A stretch of DNA of 64,000 nucleotides from Halapricum desulfuricans (GCF_017094505.1 NZ_CP064787.1:930001-994000); one strand, 5' to 3'; counted from the stretch's first letter, positions 8,793 through 18,912 are shown. Translations and numbers: made by a program. Notes: generated by a model from the sequence alone, not told the origin.

Positions 8793-9344
8793 TTACATCC
8801 AGCAAAGGTCTTGATAGAGACACGAGTTACAGTACTCCTTCTTTTTCAGTTTGGGCGGTGCGTCTCTCGAGACGATGTCGAGAATGCCTGCGATCGTCGA
8901 CTCAACCTGTGCTGTCGTCGTGTCGGTTAGCGTGACTGTCTGACGTTTCCGCTCCGTTGGATACGCCAAAATCCCGTCCTTCTCAATCCCGTATATATTC
9001 CGAAGATACCACAGATAGAACAGTAACTGCATCCGAGCAGGTTTTTCTAGCGCTGAGGAGACTTTGACTTCCATTATGTCCCCCGACTCAAGGATGTCGA
9101 GTTGAATTCGATTCCCGATCATAAATGATCGACGCGCATCTTGATAGCTGGTTTCGTCGACGTATGTACCTCGCTGGATATTCGTCGTCTCACGATCAAT
9201 ATCGATCCCTCGCGACATAAACCAGAGTTCTCGTTCGCACACATGGTAGTACTGGACCATGAGACCGGTGATCCGAACTTTTGGCTCCTGTTCAGGACGT
9301 TGCTCATCTCGCACAAACTCTGCAACGGATCTAGGGGTCGTCAT
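8793..9344 (-). CDS. cas4: Cas4, RecB-like exonuclease with Fe-S cluster
   Basis: 183 residues, normal for Cas4. Cys36 (HVCERELWF) and the C-terminal Cys172, Cys175 and Cys181 (YCNSCLYQDLCWM) form the usual four-cysteine Fe-S site. A PD-(D/E)xK nuclease core is recognisable in RIQLDILESGDIMEVKVSS. Cas4 processes prespacer ends and defines PAM and orientation before Cas1-Cas2 integration. It is the first gene of the adaptation trio and is separated from cas3 by 119 bases with two small hairpins, so partly independent expression or processing is possible. Confidence 0.96.
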   Translation of the reverse strand: MTTPRSVAEFVRDEQRPEQEPKVRITGLMVQYYHVCERELWFMSRGIDIDRETTNIQRGTYVDETSYQDARRSFMIGNRIQLDILESGDIMEVKVSSALEKPARMQLLFYLWYLRNIYGIEKDGILAYPTERKRQTVTLTDTTTAQVESTIAGILDIVSRDAPPKLKKKEYCNSCLYQDLCWM

Positions 9345-9423
9345 AGAGAACGCCCCCTGACACTACAGTAGTAATCGATGGGAGTGACATCTGGGTAACC
9401 AGCCAAGTGACAACTTTTCATAG

Positions 9424-9453
9424 GAAGAATATCATTCTTCTCCTTATGAGGAG
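9424..9453 (-). other. Paired hairpins in the cas3-cas4 gap
   Basis: GAAGAAT-ATC-ATTCTTC (9424-9440) is a 7-bp stem with a 3-base loop. Immediately beside it CTCCT-TATG-AGGAG (9440-9453) forms a 5-bp stem. The 119-base gap is the only substantial break in the cas operon. The stems could be an operator, an RNA-processing site or a weak terminator separating interference from adaptation genes. Confidence 0.5.
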
Positions 9454-9463
9454 ACAAACCAGC

Positions 9464-12295
9464 TCAGATTGTAAATCGACCGGAGATGGAATCCGATGCA
9501 GGTCCCAAGCCACCTCCTGTGAAGTCATATTCTAAGTCGTTTCCGCCGGTGAACTGGAAGACTTGAACTCCGTCGCTGTTGCGGTCTTTTTTGTCTATGC
9601 GAGTCAACCGCGGTGATTCCTCAATCACGGATTCCGGGAGTGACACACGAAGACCAGAGGCATTCTCCAGTCGGTCGTACCCGGCTGGATCACCACTCGC
9701 AAGGAATTTCGAGATATCTTCGATCTCTTCTGTGTCTGCATCCGTGACTGCAACGAGCACGTCATACGTTTGCTGCCCACCGATCAGCGATTCTTGACTC
9801 AGATCGCGGGCTTTTGCGTTGTCGATGGCCTCTCGAAGGAAGTCACTCCACAGAGATTTCTCTGTGAGCCGCTCGAAATAGGCTGTTACAGCATTCCGAG
9901 AGAGAGCGACATCAGCTGCATCGTCGTGATTTGGGATGTCAGCGAGTATATCCGAAATGATTCGAAGATGATCGCGAATTCCAGCGTCAGTAGCACCCCG
10001 TTCGTAGACGTAATATGCCGGTGGTTCGGATGAGGGATTCTGTGGGTTTTCTTCGTCAGGGTCAGCGAGAAGCCAGACATATACCTGACCACCATTTTCA
10101 CCCCACTCGTACGACCGGTTGCACCGCCCTGCGGCTTGGACGATGCTGTCGAGTGGTGCAAGGTCTCGAAAGACTGTCTCGAAACTTAGATCCACGCCCG
10201 CCTCGATGGCCTGGGTTGAAACAAATACGAACCGGTGATCACTTGTCGAAAGTTGGTCCGCGATAGCGATCAGAATCTCTCGGTCAAAGGGCCGATACCG
10301 CGAATTCAGCGTGAGTAAGTAGGTATCAGTCGTTTGCTTTGGCTCATTGGGCCGAATCGAATTTTCATCGGACCGTCGAATTTTCTGTCTTGTCTGTGAT
10401 CTCACCGTTCGATCTAATACCCGATCCGCAACTTTTGCCGGGGACAGAACCGGGTCAACCGCAGACAGATCGTTGTCGTTGAGGACGGTCTCAATGAAGC
10501 CACCGAGGTGAGTGATTTCTGGGCGAGCCGCGAGGACCTCAGTGAGTCTCCGCGAACTATTGATGGTGTTACAGATAGCCAGTGTCGAGCCATTTGGGCC
10601 AGTATTTTGAAGAATCTTGTCAGCGGCCGACTCGTACCCTATATGAGTCTCCTCAGTACCGAGTCGGCGACTCAACGCTGTTTCGTCGATAGTATAGCGT
10701 ACTCGTTCTGCATTGGCGAAATATGTCTCCATAGGAACCGGTTCAAGTGTTGTCTCGTAGGAGTTCCCTCTGCGACAGAGCGCGCAGTCTCCCCGATTGT
10801 GGTTCAGACCTGCCGCTAACAGTGACGTTGTCTCAAGGTTCCTAACGAGACTGGGTTGTGTTGCAGTCATCGCGATGATACGGGCAGAGAATTCGTCAGT
10901 CAGGGTCTCAATGAGGCGTTCGACTCCGTCCCACCAATCTTTTGAAAGGGCCTGTGGCTCGTCTAAGATGACGATACTCGAGTTCAACGCCGAAAGCTTC
11001 AGTCCCTGTCTGTTTGACGGCCCAGTGAGGCTCTCGAACAACTGAACAAACGTCGTAAGTATCATTCCGTCACGCCAAGCCTCCCCGAGTAACTCAGCTG
11101 CTTCTTCGCCGTCGGTATTGTCCACGTCGCCTACACCGCCCTCTTCAGAGTACACTACAGTTTCACTCAGATAATGGTGGACAGTCAGACCGCTCAAGGT
11201 GGGATCTGCGCCCCAAAGGTCTGGATCTTCGAAAATAGCGCGTGTTTGTTCGATAATACTCGTATATGGGAGTGCATAGACGACTGTCTGTGATTCGTGT
11301 TCCTCCAATAGCCGACTATTTAGGATGTCTCTAGCCTCGAACGCAGCTGAGAGGCCAGTGAACGTTTTCCCAAGCCCCGTCGGTAGCGTTAAGGTAGCTA
11401 CGTTTGAGGAGTCTTCCTCGATCCATTTATGGACTCCTTGGACGGCTTGACGTCGGGCACGCTCCCGCTCGTTGTTCAGGGATGATTCCAGTTCATCGTC
11501 AGTCTCGCCTTCGCGGATGGTTTCGATGTAGGTCTCGATCGTCTCTTTGTCGAGTGTCTTGAAATCGAACAACTCCCCGTCTTTGAGGTGCATCGCGTGG
11601 CTTTTATCAGCTAGAGTTAATGCAGACCAGTAGTGCAGGGTCCGGTCATAGAGCTTCTCCGGAAGTTGTGCCGAAGATACCTTGACCCCACTGAGCGTAC
11701 TTCGAGAGCTGATTTCTCGGAGTTCTTCTGCTATGGTGCCAGTACTTGCCCAGCTATAGAACTCCTCCCAGGAAGGGGCCTTGTCTGACGATAATCCAAG
11801 CAATTCTGTGGCAGCCTCTGGCCAATGTTCGTCGATACTTTCTAGCTGGGCCGAAATCGCATCTTCCGGCTTTTCAAAGGCTCTTGCAAGAGTTTCTGCT
11901 GTGTACTGTGCGCTATTTGGAAGTGCCTGATGATGCCGGGCTACCGCGAGCGTCGCTGCTAGTCTGTCTCGAGGTGGTGCGTCCAGATCATTGAGGACAA
12001 ACCACGTGGCCATTGCTCCGAGGCGGGCGTGAGTCTTCTCTTCTGAAGGTCCGTCGTACCTTTCTTCTGGCCGGACATACTCCTGGAACTGCTTCGTAGC
12101 CTTACCAAAATCGTGCAAAGCAGCTAACGCCCGAACATATTCTTGTTGTTCGTTGGCCGGTTTGAATAAGCGAACCGCACGATTACTCACAGCCTGGTTA
12201 TGGGACGCCAGTCTGAGATGACCTTGGTCTGTGATCTGTTCTGACGGATATTGATCATCACTAGCATTTGGATGAGATATCAGCGGCGGTTCCAT
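9464..12295 (-). CDS. cas3: Cas3, HD nuclease-helicase
   Basis: A 943-residue full-length Cas3. The N-terminal HD nuclease has ALHDFGKA (His61-Asp62), a further histidine in KTHARLG and the VARHHQ motif. The SF2 helicase follows: Walker A PTGLGKT near residue 305, DEPQ (Walker B) near 445, MTATQP near 477, and motifs V/VI in TQAIEAGVDLSF and VQAAGRCNR. Cas3 is recruited by Cascade bound to target DNA and unwinds and degrades it processively. It starts 24 bases after cas5. All motifs needed for activity are present, so interference should be functional. Confidence 0.97.
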   Translation of the reverse strand: MEPPLISHPNASDDQYPSEQITDQGHLRLASHNQAVSNRAVRLFKPANEQQEYVRALAALHDFGKATKQFQEYVRPEERYDGPSEEKTHARLGAMATWFVLNDLDAPPRDRLAATLAVARHHQALPNSAQYTAETLARAFEKPEDAISAQLESIDEHWPEAATELLGLSSDKAPSWEEFYSWASTGTIAEELREISSRSTLSGVKVSSAQLPEKLYDRTLHYWSALTLADKSHAMHLKDGELFDFKTLDKETIETYIETIREGETDDELESSLNNERERARRQAVQGVHKWIEEDSSNVATLTLPTGLGKTFTGLSAAFEARDILNSRLLEEHESQTVVYALPYTSIIEQTRAIFEDPDLWGADPTLSGLTVHHYLSETVVYSEEGGVGDVDNTDGEEAAELLGEAWRDGMILTTFVQLFESLTGPSNRQGLKLSALNSSIVILDEPQALSKDWWDGVERLIETLTDEFSARIIAMTATQPSLVRNLETTSLLAAGLNHNRGDCALCRRGNSYETTLEPVPMETYFANAERVRYTIDETALSRRLGTEETHIGYESAADKILQNTGPNGSTLAICNTINSSRRLTEVLAARPEITHLGGFIETVLNDNDLSAVDPVLSPAKVADRVLDRTVRSQTRQKIRRSDENSIRPNEPKQTTDTYLLTLNSRYRPFDREILIAIADQLSTSDHRFVFVSTQAIEAGVDLSFETVFRDLAPLDSIVQAAGRCNRSYEWGENGGQVYVWLLADPDEENPQNPSSEPPAYYVYERGATDAGIRDHLRIISDILADIPNHDDAADVALSRNAVTAYFERLTEKSLWSDFLREAIDNAKARDLSQESLIGGQQTYDVLVAVTDADTEEIEDISKFLASGDPAGYDRLENASGLRVSLPESVIEESPRLTRIDKKDRNSDGVQVFQFTGGNDLEYDFTGGGLGPASDSISGRFTI

Positions 12296-12319
12296 ATGTG
12301 AAAAGCTCCTTCAAATCTG

Positions 12320-13117
12320 CTAACGGAAGACAACCGTTCGATCTTCGACCGATACCGGGGTAATTTCAGTCCCAGACCCAACACGAACCGGGGAATCTGG
12401 CTGTTGTGTGAAGATGTAATCGTCAAAATGTGTTGTACGTCTTCCCCCAGTATGACGTTCCATAGCTGCCGGTGATCGTTCGGCGCTGTACGTCACTCCT
12501 CCTTGAGGAATAGCCTCGGCCAATGAGATTGGTACGACCGAGTCGATATCATATGTTGATTCTCCATCGATACGTGAAGGTGTCTGATCAATCTCTACGT
12601 CCTTTATTGTCGCTAGGTATTCCGACTTCCCTAAACTCGGCGGGTAGACTGATGTACCTTCAACTAGGTGTTCTTGAAGCTGCTCGTAAAACGTCTCGTC
12701 TTCGAGAGCGAGATCGATGCGATAAGCAGGGTCAGCGAGAACCTCGTATGCATGCAATTGCCGATCCCCTGTCGTCTCTTGGTATGTCAGAGAGAAGTTA
12801 CGCCTCTTTTTGACTGTTGTCGTAACATCTTGGTCTGGATCCGTTCCTAATCCAGTAGTCGGGATATTGATCGTCCGGAGTTCAGACAGTGGCGTAATTG
12901 CCATTGCAGCGTTCTCAATGCCGAACGTATTGTAGTATGAGTCTCGGTCGGCACCTACTATCGCTGCCACCATACCGGCGATCGTGGTCCGAGGCGGGAT
13001 TCTGTAGGTCTGTTTTGTGACGGTTCGGCCGACCCGTTTGAAATGACCCCAGCTCGAGGTGACAGTAAACGATAGACACTGGTCAGGCACACCGTCGTTA
13101 TCGATTTTGGGTGACAT
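12320..13117 (-). CDS. cas5: Cas5 (type I-B Cascade subunit)
   Basis: 265 residues. The N-terminal part, [16 protein letters not shown] followed by [17 protein letters not shown], is characteristic of type I-B Cas5, a RAMP protein that binds the 5' handle of the crRNA and caps the Cas7 filament next to Cas8b. It has the usual place between cas7 and cas3, with short gaps on both sides (19 and 24 bases), so it is co-transcribed with them. Confidence 0.93.
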   Translation of the reverse strand: MSPKIDNDGVPDQCLSFTVTSSWGHFKRVGRTVTKQTYRIPPRTTIAGMVAAIVGADRDSYYNTFGIENAAMAITPLSELRTINIPTTGLGTDPDQDVTTTVKKRRNFSLTYQETTGDRQLHAYEVLADPAYRIDLALEDETFYEQLQEHLVEGTSVYPPSLGKSEYLATIKDVEIDQTPSRIDGESTYDIDSVVPISLAEAIPQGGVTYSAERSPAAMERHTGGRRTTHFDDYIFTQQPDSPVRVGSGTEITPVSVEDRTVVFR

Positions 13118-13136
13118 TGATGAAACTACGCTGAGA

Positions 13137-14162
13137 TTACGACGCTAGGTCCCGCTCATTTATCACATCGATCTCGTGGACATCGTGCCCCTGTTCGCCT
13201 AGATACTCGCCAATATCACCGCCGTCAATCGTCTCGTCACCAACGGTAATTGAAAGACGGTCATCCCCAATCACATGGAGTTTGCGGATCTTTCCACTCT
13301 CTTCGTTCAGAGTGTCGATTAGTGCTGACGCATCAATAGTCACGTCATCGATGGAACGGAGGGACTCTTCTGAGCCGTCACCGAGGGATAGCATATCGTG
13401 CAATCCCCCAATATGGTAATCCCCTTCACTGTATTCTACGCGGATATACAGACGTGGCTCTTGTCCAAGCTTCGAGCGAGATGTCGTCTGATTCTTGAGC
13501 GCGCGCCAGCACAGGGTATCGAGCCGTTCGACATCTTCTTGAGTGAGATTTGTCGTCTTTGCTCCGTTGTTATCGATCAGCCCATAGAATGGGAAAATCC
13601 CATACTTGATTCGTTTGTCATCAAGGTCGAAGCCCCCCTGTCTATTTTCATCGCCTGTGGAGATGACACTAGTGAGTGAATCGTATTCTTCGTTCTCCTC
13701 AACCTTGTTCAGTGATTTCGATGGGAGAAATTGGACTGGGCCTTGGTAGTGATTCGGGAAGGCGGAACTGAGCGCTTGTCGGAACTTTTCGTCTTCCTCA
13801 TCATCACTGGACTCAAAACTCAGGGTTGCGCCGAAGTAACGAACATCCGTAGCTGCTTCGAGAAAGTCTTCACCTAAGTCCTCGATCTCCTCGATATCCT
13901 CAGCGTCACTGACGTCACCGAGGACATCTTTAAGAAGATGAGTCCGGGTTCGGGACTCTCCCTCGATTTTTTTCGCATAGATGTCATAACCGTCGTCAAG
14001 CAGCTGATCACGGAGGTATCTCTTAAGACGAACGTCTGTAATGATTCCGCGACCCGTATCGGGATCTCTACGCGGTCGATTATCGCCAATCGGGTTTCCG
14101 TTCGGGTTGCAGTCCTGTGCGTCGTAGACGAACAACAGCTCGGATCGGTTTGGTGTTGTCAT
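13137..14162 (-). CDS. cas7: Cas7 (Csh2-type Cascade backbone)
   Basis: 341 residues. The start region, [16 protein letters not shown] followed by [21 protein letters not shown], is the hallmark of Cas7/Csh2 (I-B). Cas7 copies polymerise along the spacer part of the crRNA and form the Cascade backbone. It begins 21 bases after cas8b. An acidic stretch near residues 85-130 is typical of halophilic surfaces. Start ATG at 14162. Confidence 0.95.
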   Translation of the reverse strand: MTTPNRSELLFVYDAQDCNPNGNPIGDNRPRRDPDTGRGIITDVRLKRYLRDQLLDDGYDIYAKKIEGESRTRTHLLKDVLGDVSDAEDIEEIEDLGEDFLEAATDVRYFGATLSFESSDDEEDEKFRQALSSAFPNHYQGPVQFLPSKSLNKVEENEEYDSLTSVISTGDENRQGGFDLDDKRIKYGIFPFYGLIDNNGAKTTNLTQEDVERLDTLCWRALKNQTTSRSKLGQEPRLYIRVEYSEGDYHIGGLHDMLSLGDGSEESLRSIDDVTIDASALIDTLNEESGKIRKLHVIGDDRLSITVGDETIDGGDIGEYLGEQGHDVHEIDVINERDLAS

Positions 14163-14183
14163 TGGTAATCACTGAATCGTGCT

Positions 14184-16352
14184 TTAATCCGCACTACTCT
14201 CTTCAGCAGTTGATTCTTCTGTGCCGGTAGCGTCGTTTCCTTCGTACAGGTCGAAAGCATTCGGCATCGATCGACGTCCGTGTGCATGCCCAAGTACGTA
14301 ACAGAACTGTAGTTCTCTCTTGTCTATATTCCAGTTCGTGGGCATATCATCAGTCGTCGCCAGCAATTCGTCAACAGTCTCTGGGAACAACAAATCACGA
14401 TCAGACTCGTGCTCGGAGTCCTGTGCGTAGACCTTTGCTTTTTCCAGAGCAGTCGTGACCGTGTTCTCTAGGCTATTTTTGGTCATCTGGTCGCCACTTG
14501 TAGCCGCATCAAGCGGACGGCCGATGCTTCGTTCGTTTTCCTGATGCCAGCTTATCTGCCCAACGAGGACACCAGCGACTGCTGTTGCCCTGCGAGCGTC
14601 ATTTCCTTCGCTGTCGGCGAACAGTGGCCGATCGAGGAACGCCTCGAGCCGGTGCTCTCGAATCGTTGCTAAATCTGACGTGTCGAAATCTGTATCGATG
14701 GTCATTGGATTGTCTGTCGGTTCGATTGGTGCATCAATGCCCTTGAGAAGCCCTGCGCGTGAAAGAGTCTCAAGGTGGACTAGTTGTTGTGCTACAGTCT
14801 GATACGATGGCTGCTCTGAGCCCTCAGACTCGTCGTCATACCGTCTGAGGTACTCATCGAATAGTGTTGAGGCATCCAGCTGCTGTCCGGAAATCAGACG
14901 GTGGTCGGCAATGCGACGGAAATCGTCTCCTTCGTCATCGTCACGATATGCGAAGACTGAATCCATAAACTCGTGTCCAGTTATGAGGTAGAAGGCGACG
15001 GCTCGTGCGCTACTTCTGTCGTCAGGGAGATAGAGTAATGGCCATTTTTCCGATTTCGAATTTTTTACTTTCGCAAAGCCGCCATATGATGGCTCACACG
15101 TTGGTCCCTGAAGAGTGTCTACAAGTGCATCAGCGAGTTGGGTTATCCAGTATGTGTCTGCTGCTGGAGCTTCACTGACGATATGTTTGTCGTCGCTTAT
15201 TGGCATCGTAACCGTATAGAACCGAAGTTCCTGTTCAGCAAGCTCACGAACAGCTTCATCTTCGTGTTCCTGAAGACGGAATGTTACCTGTGCCATTGGA
15301 GAATCGCCAGACTCAACATACTTACTCTGCTCCCGAATAGAGTCAATAGCCAAGTACAGCGCTTCAGCCTTTTCTCCAGTCATTTCCCCAGCGAAGTACG
15401 GCATAGCGTAAGTCTCCATCCCGCCTCGTCGGTACACACACTGCTCAACGAGATCTTGACCTTTGGCGAACAGCATCGCAGTATCCGGACTTACTGGATA
15501 ATTCCGCCAGGATTGATTTCTTCGAAGTCCCGGTTGTGCATCTGGATGTTTGACTGAATATACTTCGAGTGGACTCTCCGGTGTACCGACTACACGGGAT
15601 GGCTCTCCAGTAACAACGCCTACGGCCTGACCTTCGGAAGAATCGTTGTCCATATTCTTATCAGCGGCATTGGCAGTAGCATACCGCCGCATTGCTTCAT
15701 TGAGGACTTCGATATCTTCCGGCCAAACCCACTCTTCGGTGGACGATGGCAACGACTCTACATCCTTATCACTGAATTTGAATCGAATCGTCACTGCCGT
15801 CGGGACGGACTCTTCTTCAGGCAACAGAGATCTGACATTCTCTTTGAGGCCTTCTAAGGTCTCTGAGTCTTTCTCGAAGACATCCGCTAATTTCTCAATA
15901 ATCCAAGCATCTGGGTGTCCATCGTCGCCCGTGAGTGACTGTGTGCTATCTTGACCAGTCCAAGACCGAATCCTTGAGAGGATAGTTGAGGCGACACCGT
16001 CAGCATCGTTTCCGTTTTTCGACCCAATCTGCGTGAGGCTATATTTTGCCCCCCGACCGGACGACTTGTGGGAATACGCCAACTTCGAAACGTGCTCTTC
16101 TCTCAGTGTGGACTGTTCAATATCAGCTACTGTTGGCTCTCTATCAGTGAGATCGAGGTATATCGTGACGAGACGGCCGTCATCGATGAATGGCTCCAGG
16201 GCGCTCGGAGTCCGATATAGCTGCCCACTGCTTTCAACGACAGCTAACACACCATAGAGAGCCATTACATCCTCAAGACTCGATGGCGGGCGACCGTGCC
16301 AGTATTCGTTGAGTGCTTGCTGAAAGTCTTCGCTTGTCAGTTCGCTACTCAC
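14184..16352 (-). CDS. cas8b: Cas8b (Csh1-type Cascade large subunit)
   Basis: A 722-residue protein in the position of the I-B large subunit, between cas6 and cas7. Large subunits are poorly conserved, and I rely mainly on context, size and a general resemblance to haloarchaeal Cas8b/Csh1 (N-terminal [19 protein letters not shown], central [15 protein letters not shown]-terminal [12 protein letters not shown]). Cas8b recognises the PAM and triggers Cas3 recruitment. Its ATG overlaps the cas6 stop by four bases, pointing to coupled translation. The C-terminus is strongly acidic ([15 protein letters not shown]). Confidence 0.88.
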   Translation of the reverse strand: MSSELTSEDFQQALNEYWHGRPPSSLEDVMALYGVLAVVESSGQLYRTPSALEPFIDDGRLVTIYLDLTDREPTVADIEQSTLREEHVSKLAYSHKSSGRGAKYSLTQIGSKNGNDADGVASTILSRIRSWTGQDSTQSLTGDDGHPDAWIIEKLADVFEKDSETLEGLKENVRSLLPEEESVPTAVTIRFKFSDKDVESLPSSTEEWVWPEDIEVLNEAMRRYATANAADKNMDNDSSEGQAVGVVTGEPSRVVGTPESPLEVYSVKHPDAQPGLRRNQSWRNYPVSPDTAMLFAKGQDLVEQCVYRRGGMETYAMPYFAGEMTGEKAEALYLAIDSIREQSKYVESGDSPMAQVTFRLQEHEDEAVRELAEQELRFYTVTMPISDDKHIVSEAPAADTYWITQLADALVDTLQGPTCEPSYGGFAKVKNSKSEKWPLLYLPDDRSSARAVAFYLITGHEFMDSVFAYRDDDEGDDFRRIADHRLISGQQLDASTLFDEYLRRYDDESEGSEQPSYQTVAQQLVHLETLSRAGLLKGIDAPIEPTDNPMTIDTDFDTSDLATIREHRLEAFLDRPLFADSEGNDARRATAVAGVLVGQISWHQENERSIGRPLDAATSGDQMTKNSLENTVTTALEKAKVYAQDSEHESDRDLLFPETVDELLATTDDMPTNWNIDKRELQFCYVLGHAHGRRSMPNAFDLYEGNDATGTEESTAEESSAD

Positions 16353-17167
16353 GATTCGGCCCTCGGCGGTGTCCGGTCTCGAAGGTTCAAAAACCCGAAT
16401 CCGTGCTCTCGACGCTGTCCGAGTCCTGCATCGAGAGCAAGATTCAGGTGGTAACGGTGAGTTTCGTCACGGATTCGATACCCCAGCCGCCATTTCGAGA
16501 GGATAACGGTCCGATCGACGGCCGTTGCTGGCTGGAAGTGGATGGAATAGGTTACATCGTCCTTGATTGGTTCGACGCTCTCAAAGAGCGGTTCGCTGAC
16601 TTCCATTGGACCGTCATAATAATCGTCTCCGAATCGTTCGTGCGTTCGCTGAAGCGACCTCCGTAATATATCTTGTAACGCCCCCATACCGTGGTGAGGT
16701 CGCCAGAACATTTTCGTCTCTGATTCTCCAGTGTCGATCTGCGACGTGTCGAGACCGTATTCCTCTGCTTGTTGACGGTCGAATGCACAGAAGACACCAG
16801 TTCCAGTATCGATGCGGCCAGTCGATCCAGGTTCACCGACTTGGGGGGCGTGACCACTGATATCGGCAATCTCGAATCGCATTTGGCCAACGTCGAAGGA
16901 CCTGTCGCGACTGAAATGGGCGATTAGGTCGTCCAATACATCACGGCGGGGAGAAGCTATTCGAAGGTGCCGCTCGTCTCCTTCCTGAATATTTCCCCAC
17001 GGGAAAATGTTGGAGAACACGAATCCAACTCCTTGGTTAGTGTCGTGACTCGTGGCATATTTCTCCTTGTTCTCCAAAGCCCGCCAAATGCGTCCGCGTA
17101 CCTTGTGGTGATACGATGTATCGTATTCTGCATCTGCGGTCCCTCGGAGCGTCAACTCTATGCGCAC
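16349..17167 (-). CDS. cas6: Cas6, pre-crRNA endoribonuclease
   Basis: 272 residues; first gene of the operon. The C-terminal glycine-rich signature [14 protein letters not shown] is diagnostic of Cas6 RAMP proteins, and His20/His21 (TSYHHKVRG) are candidates for the catalytic histidine near the N-terminus. Cas6 cuts within each repeat, leaving the 8-base ATTGAAGC handle. Its stop overlaps the cas8b start (ATGA). The ATG at 17167 lies downstream of an AT-rich region containing TATA-like elements on the same strand. Confidence 0.93.
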   Translation of the reverse strand: MRIELTLRGTADAEYDTSYHHKVRGRIWRALENKEKYATSHDTNQGVGFVFSNIFPWGNIQEGDERHLRIASPRRDVLDDLIAHFSRDRSFDVGQMRFEIADISGHAPQVGEPGSTGRIDTGTGVFCAFDRQQAEEYGLDTSQIDTGESETKMFWRPHHGMGALQDILRRSLQRTHERFGDDYYDGPMEVSEPLFESVEPIKDDVTYSIHFQPATAVDRTVILSKWRLGYRIRDETHRYHLNLALDAGLGQRREHGFGFLNLRDRTPPRAES

Positions 17168-17554
17168 GCGCTAATTCACCGCCATTAATCGTATTTGAGA
17201 TATCACAGAGGGTGGTGAACTGGCGAATACTTATATCTATGCACCAAGTATATTTTTTGCTATTGTATTATAGAATAATATATAAGATATTATTTGGAAA
17301 TTGGTCGGTGACGTGGTGTCTGTGTAGAGAAGCGATTGATCAACTTGGGTGAGAGAAACCGTTCGACTTGTGCTTGTGACTAAATCGCCAGATGGCAGCA
17401 CTTCCGCTCATTTCCGTTCGACTTCCGTTCATAGTCTATATTCGAAAGTTTCAGCAGGTTCTCGCATCCGATTTCGGTCTCGCAATCCGCTGTTTTCGAC
17501 TTCCGTTCGCGCGGGCACACCAGCGCCTTTAGATACCGCTGTCTCGCTCCGGAT
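17168..17554. promoter_or_regulatory. Intergenic region with cas operon promoter and a forward promoter
   Basis: A 387-base region with no convincing gene. It contains an AT-rich island (17229-17310), unusual for this GC-rich window. On the minus strand AGATATAAG (about 17230-17238) and AATATAC (about 17248-17254) are TATA-like candidates for the cas operon. Near the right end TTTAGATAC (17528-17536) stands about 23 bases before the ATG at 17555 on the plus strand, which suits a leaderless transcript. The 14-base sequence TTCGACTTCCGTTC occurs twice (17417-17430 and 17495-17508), 78 bases apart. Confidence 0.55.
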
Positions 17555-17827
17555 ATGCAGCACCGCAGACAGCCCGACCGCGTCGTCACCGAAAAAGTCG
17601 CTGGCGAGAAGACCAAGATCCGGATCTGGAATTCGGACTCGGACTATCAGGCCTGCCTCGAGGTCGAACGTGACGATCAGTGGCAGTTCGGTATCGACAG
17701 CGACAGCGTTGCAACGTTGCTCTCGACGACAGCTGACGGAACGGATCTCGCTGCTGACTCATCGATTCCGGACTGGCTCGACGACTCGCTCGCTGGACTC
17801 GGGATTCGGGAGGTTCGATCCGCGTGA
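17555..17827 (+). CDS. Small acidic haloarchaeal protein of unknown function
   Basis: 90 residues with coding character typical of halophiles (acidic, Asp-rich). I recognise no domain. The sequence suggests a small beta-rich N-terminal part (KTKIRIWNSDSDYQACLEVERD) and an acidic C-terminal helix (SIPDWLDDSLAGLGIREV). A TATA-like TTTAGATAC lies about 23 bases upstream of the ATG. It ends eight bases before the convergent PhiH1-type repressor gene and sits between the cas operon and the integrase cassette, so it may belong to either. Confidence 0.6.
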   Translation: MQHRRQPDRVVTEKVAGEKTKIRIWNSDSDYQACLEVERDDQWQFGIDSDSVATLLSTTADGTDLAADSSIPDWLDDSLAGLGIREVRSA

Positions 17828-17835
17828 GCTGGTCG

Positions 17836-18123
17836 TCACTCCGGCTCGTCGAGATCGCGAAGGTCCGCCTCACCTTCCAGGTATGCCTCTCCCTTCTCAG
17901 TGATTGCGTAGTACGGACCTTTTTCTCGAATAATCTGAATCAGCCCTGCTTCTTCGAGCTTGGGGAGACGTCGCTTAATCGTCGAGTACGAAATGTCGTA
18001 CCCTTCGTTTTTGAGATTGATCTCCAGCCCTCGCTTGTTCAATATGACGTCTTTCTCAGCGAGGAAGTCCAGGATGAGATCATCCCTCCCCGTCATCCAT
18101 GGAGCCCGGTATCGACGCGGCAC
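17836..18123 (-). CDS. PhiH1-type repressor, winged-helix DNA-binding protein
   Basis: 95 residues from a GTG at 18123 (MPRRYRAPWMTG); an internal ATG at 18096 is an alternative. Residues 11-40 (GRDDLILDFLAEKDVILNKRG) and SYSTIKRRLPKLEEAGLIQ form a helix-turn-helix, and IREKGPYYAITEKGEAYLEG is the wing. This architecture is shared by the many haloarchaeal homologues of the phage PhiH1 immunity repressor. It diverges from a string of tiny genes leading to an integrase, the usual layout of a provirus or plasmid control switch. The divergent region carries a duplicated 10-base motif that could be its operator. Confidence 0.85.
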   Translation of the reverse strand: MPRRYRAPWMTGRDDLILDFLAEKDVILNKRGLEINLKNEGYDISYSTIKRRLPKLEEAGLIQIIREKGPYYAITEKGEAYLEGEADLRDLDEPE

Positions 18124-18237
18124 ATTCGGCTACACGAAACCCTGCCCATAATCACATTGGATTGTTCTTCTTTTGGACCGTATCTTTCCATACTAGACCA
18201 ATATAGTGGGCAAGAGTTATTTGTTATGACCAATATA
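18124..18237. promoter_or_regulatory. Divergent control region with duplicated GACCAATATA
   Basis: GACCAATATA occurs at 18196-18205 and again at 18228-18237, 32 bases apart, the second overlapping the start of the rightward gene. The region separates the leftward repressor gene from the rightward cassette. Such spacing is what one would expect of operator copies, but binding is inferred only. Confidence 0.4.
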
Positions 18238-18453
18238 CGGTTCACGAGGCTGGCGCGGCACTCCGCCGGATATCACTATCCGGTTGAGACCAGGCGGGCA
18301 TCCGCGTCCGAGGCGCAGGTGTCGCGTCGGCTCGAACCGACTGCTGATCCACCAATGAGCGCACACAGATCCGAACCTCAGGACGATCCGAGCATCGACT
18401 TCGAACAGCACCGCAACCCTACCCCGCATGCGGGGGTGGTTCTCGATGAGTAG
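18226..18453 (+). CDS. Small hypothetical protein, first gene of the integrase cassette
   Basis: 75 residues from the ATG at 18226; an ATG at 18355 would give only the last 33 residues. No domain is recognised. The C-terminal part (DPSIDFEQHRNPTPHAG) is acidic and the N-terminal part basic. The main evidence that it is translated is the overlap of its TAG with the ATG of the next gene (ATGAGTAG, 18446-18453), the start of a chain of overlapping genes. The internal start is a serious alternative. Confidence 0.45.
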   Translation: MTNIRFTRLARHSAGYHYPVETRRASASEAQVSRRLEPTADPPMSAHRSEPQDDPSIDFEQHRNPTPHAGVVLDE

Positions 18454-18652
18454 TCAGCGCGGCGCGCGCCACGAGTACGAGCGCGTCGATATGGAGTGTC
18501 CGCAGGGCTGCGAGACTCTCGGCGGCCTGCGGCGCGTGACCGAGTACACCGGCAAGGTCGACTACGTCGAGATCTACGGCGAGATCGTCGAGAGCGAACG
18601 GACGCGGACCTGGCTCGAGTGTCCGACCTGCGGGTGGGTGATGGATACATGA
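18446..18652 (+). CDS. Small zinc-ribbon protein
   Basis: 68 residues from ATG 18446 (MSSQRGARHEYERVD). Two cysteine pairs, CPQGC near residue 19 and CPTC near residue 61, make a probable zinc ribbon with a short beta-hairpin between them. The start overlaps the preceding stop and the stop overlaps the next start (ATGA). Small zinc-finger proteins are abundant in haloarchaeal viruses and plasmids and may bind nucleic acid or protein; no specific function is known to me. Confidence 0.7.
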   Translation: MSSQRGARHEYERVDMECPQGCETLGGLRRVTEYTGKVDYVEIYGEIVESERTRTWLECPTCGWVMDT

Positions 18653-18912
18653 GCGACGACGCGCTCGAGTCGATCGCCGAGCAGCAAGCGCGACAGACCG
18701 AGGCGCTCGAGGCGATCGCCGAACAGCTTGCGGTTCAGAACGCCGTGCTGCTGGAGATCCCGATCCAGATGGAACAGCTACGGTACGCGATCACGAAACA
18801 GTACGACAAAACCGCGTCCCGGAAGCGCGCCGCTGGGTTCGTTGCCGACAACGCTCTCGATCTCAGTGAGACAGTCGATCTTGAGACCGCCCGGAGGTGG
18901 CCCGATGAGTAA
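18649..18912 (+). CDS. Small helical protein of the integrase cassette
   Basis: 87 residues. The N-terminal half (ALESIAEQQARQTEALEAIA and onward) is a predicted coiled coil with repeated EAIAEQ units; the middle is basic (RKRAAGF) and the end acidic. No family is recognised. It overlaps the genes on both sides (ATGA at 18649; ATG of the next gene at 18905 lies inside its end), so it is translated as part of the cassette. Confidence 0.65.
   Translation: MSDDALESIAEQQARQTEALEAIAEQLAVQNAVLLEIPIQMEQLRYAITKQYDKTASRKRAAGFVADNALDLSETVDLETARRWPDE

Noticed and set aside
17349-17903. 184-codon plus-strand frame over the region between cas6 and the repressor
   Set aside because: Arginine- and serine-rich with no halophilic acidic bias; it overlaps the better 90-residue gene in another frame and the repressor on the other strand.
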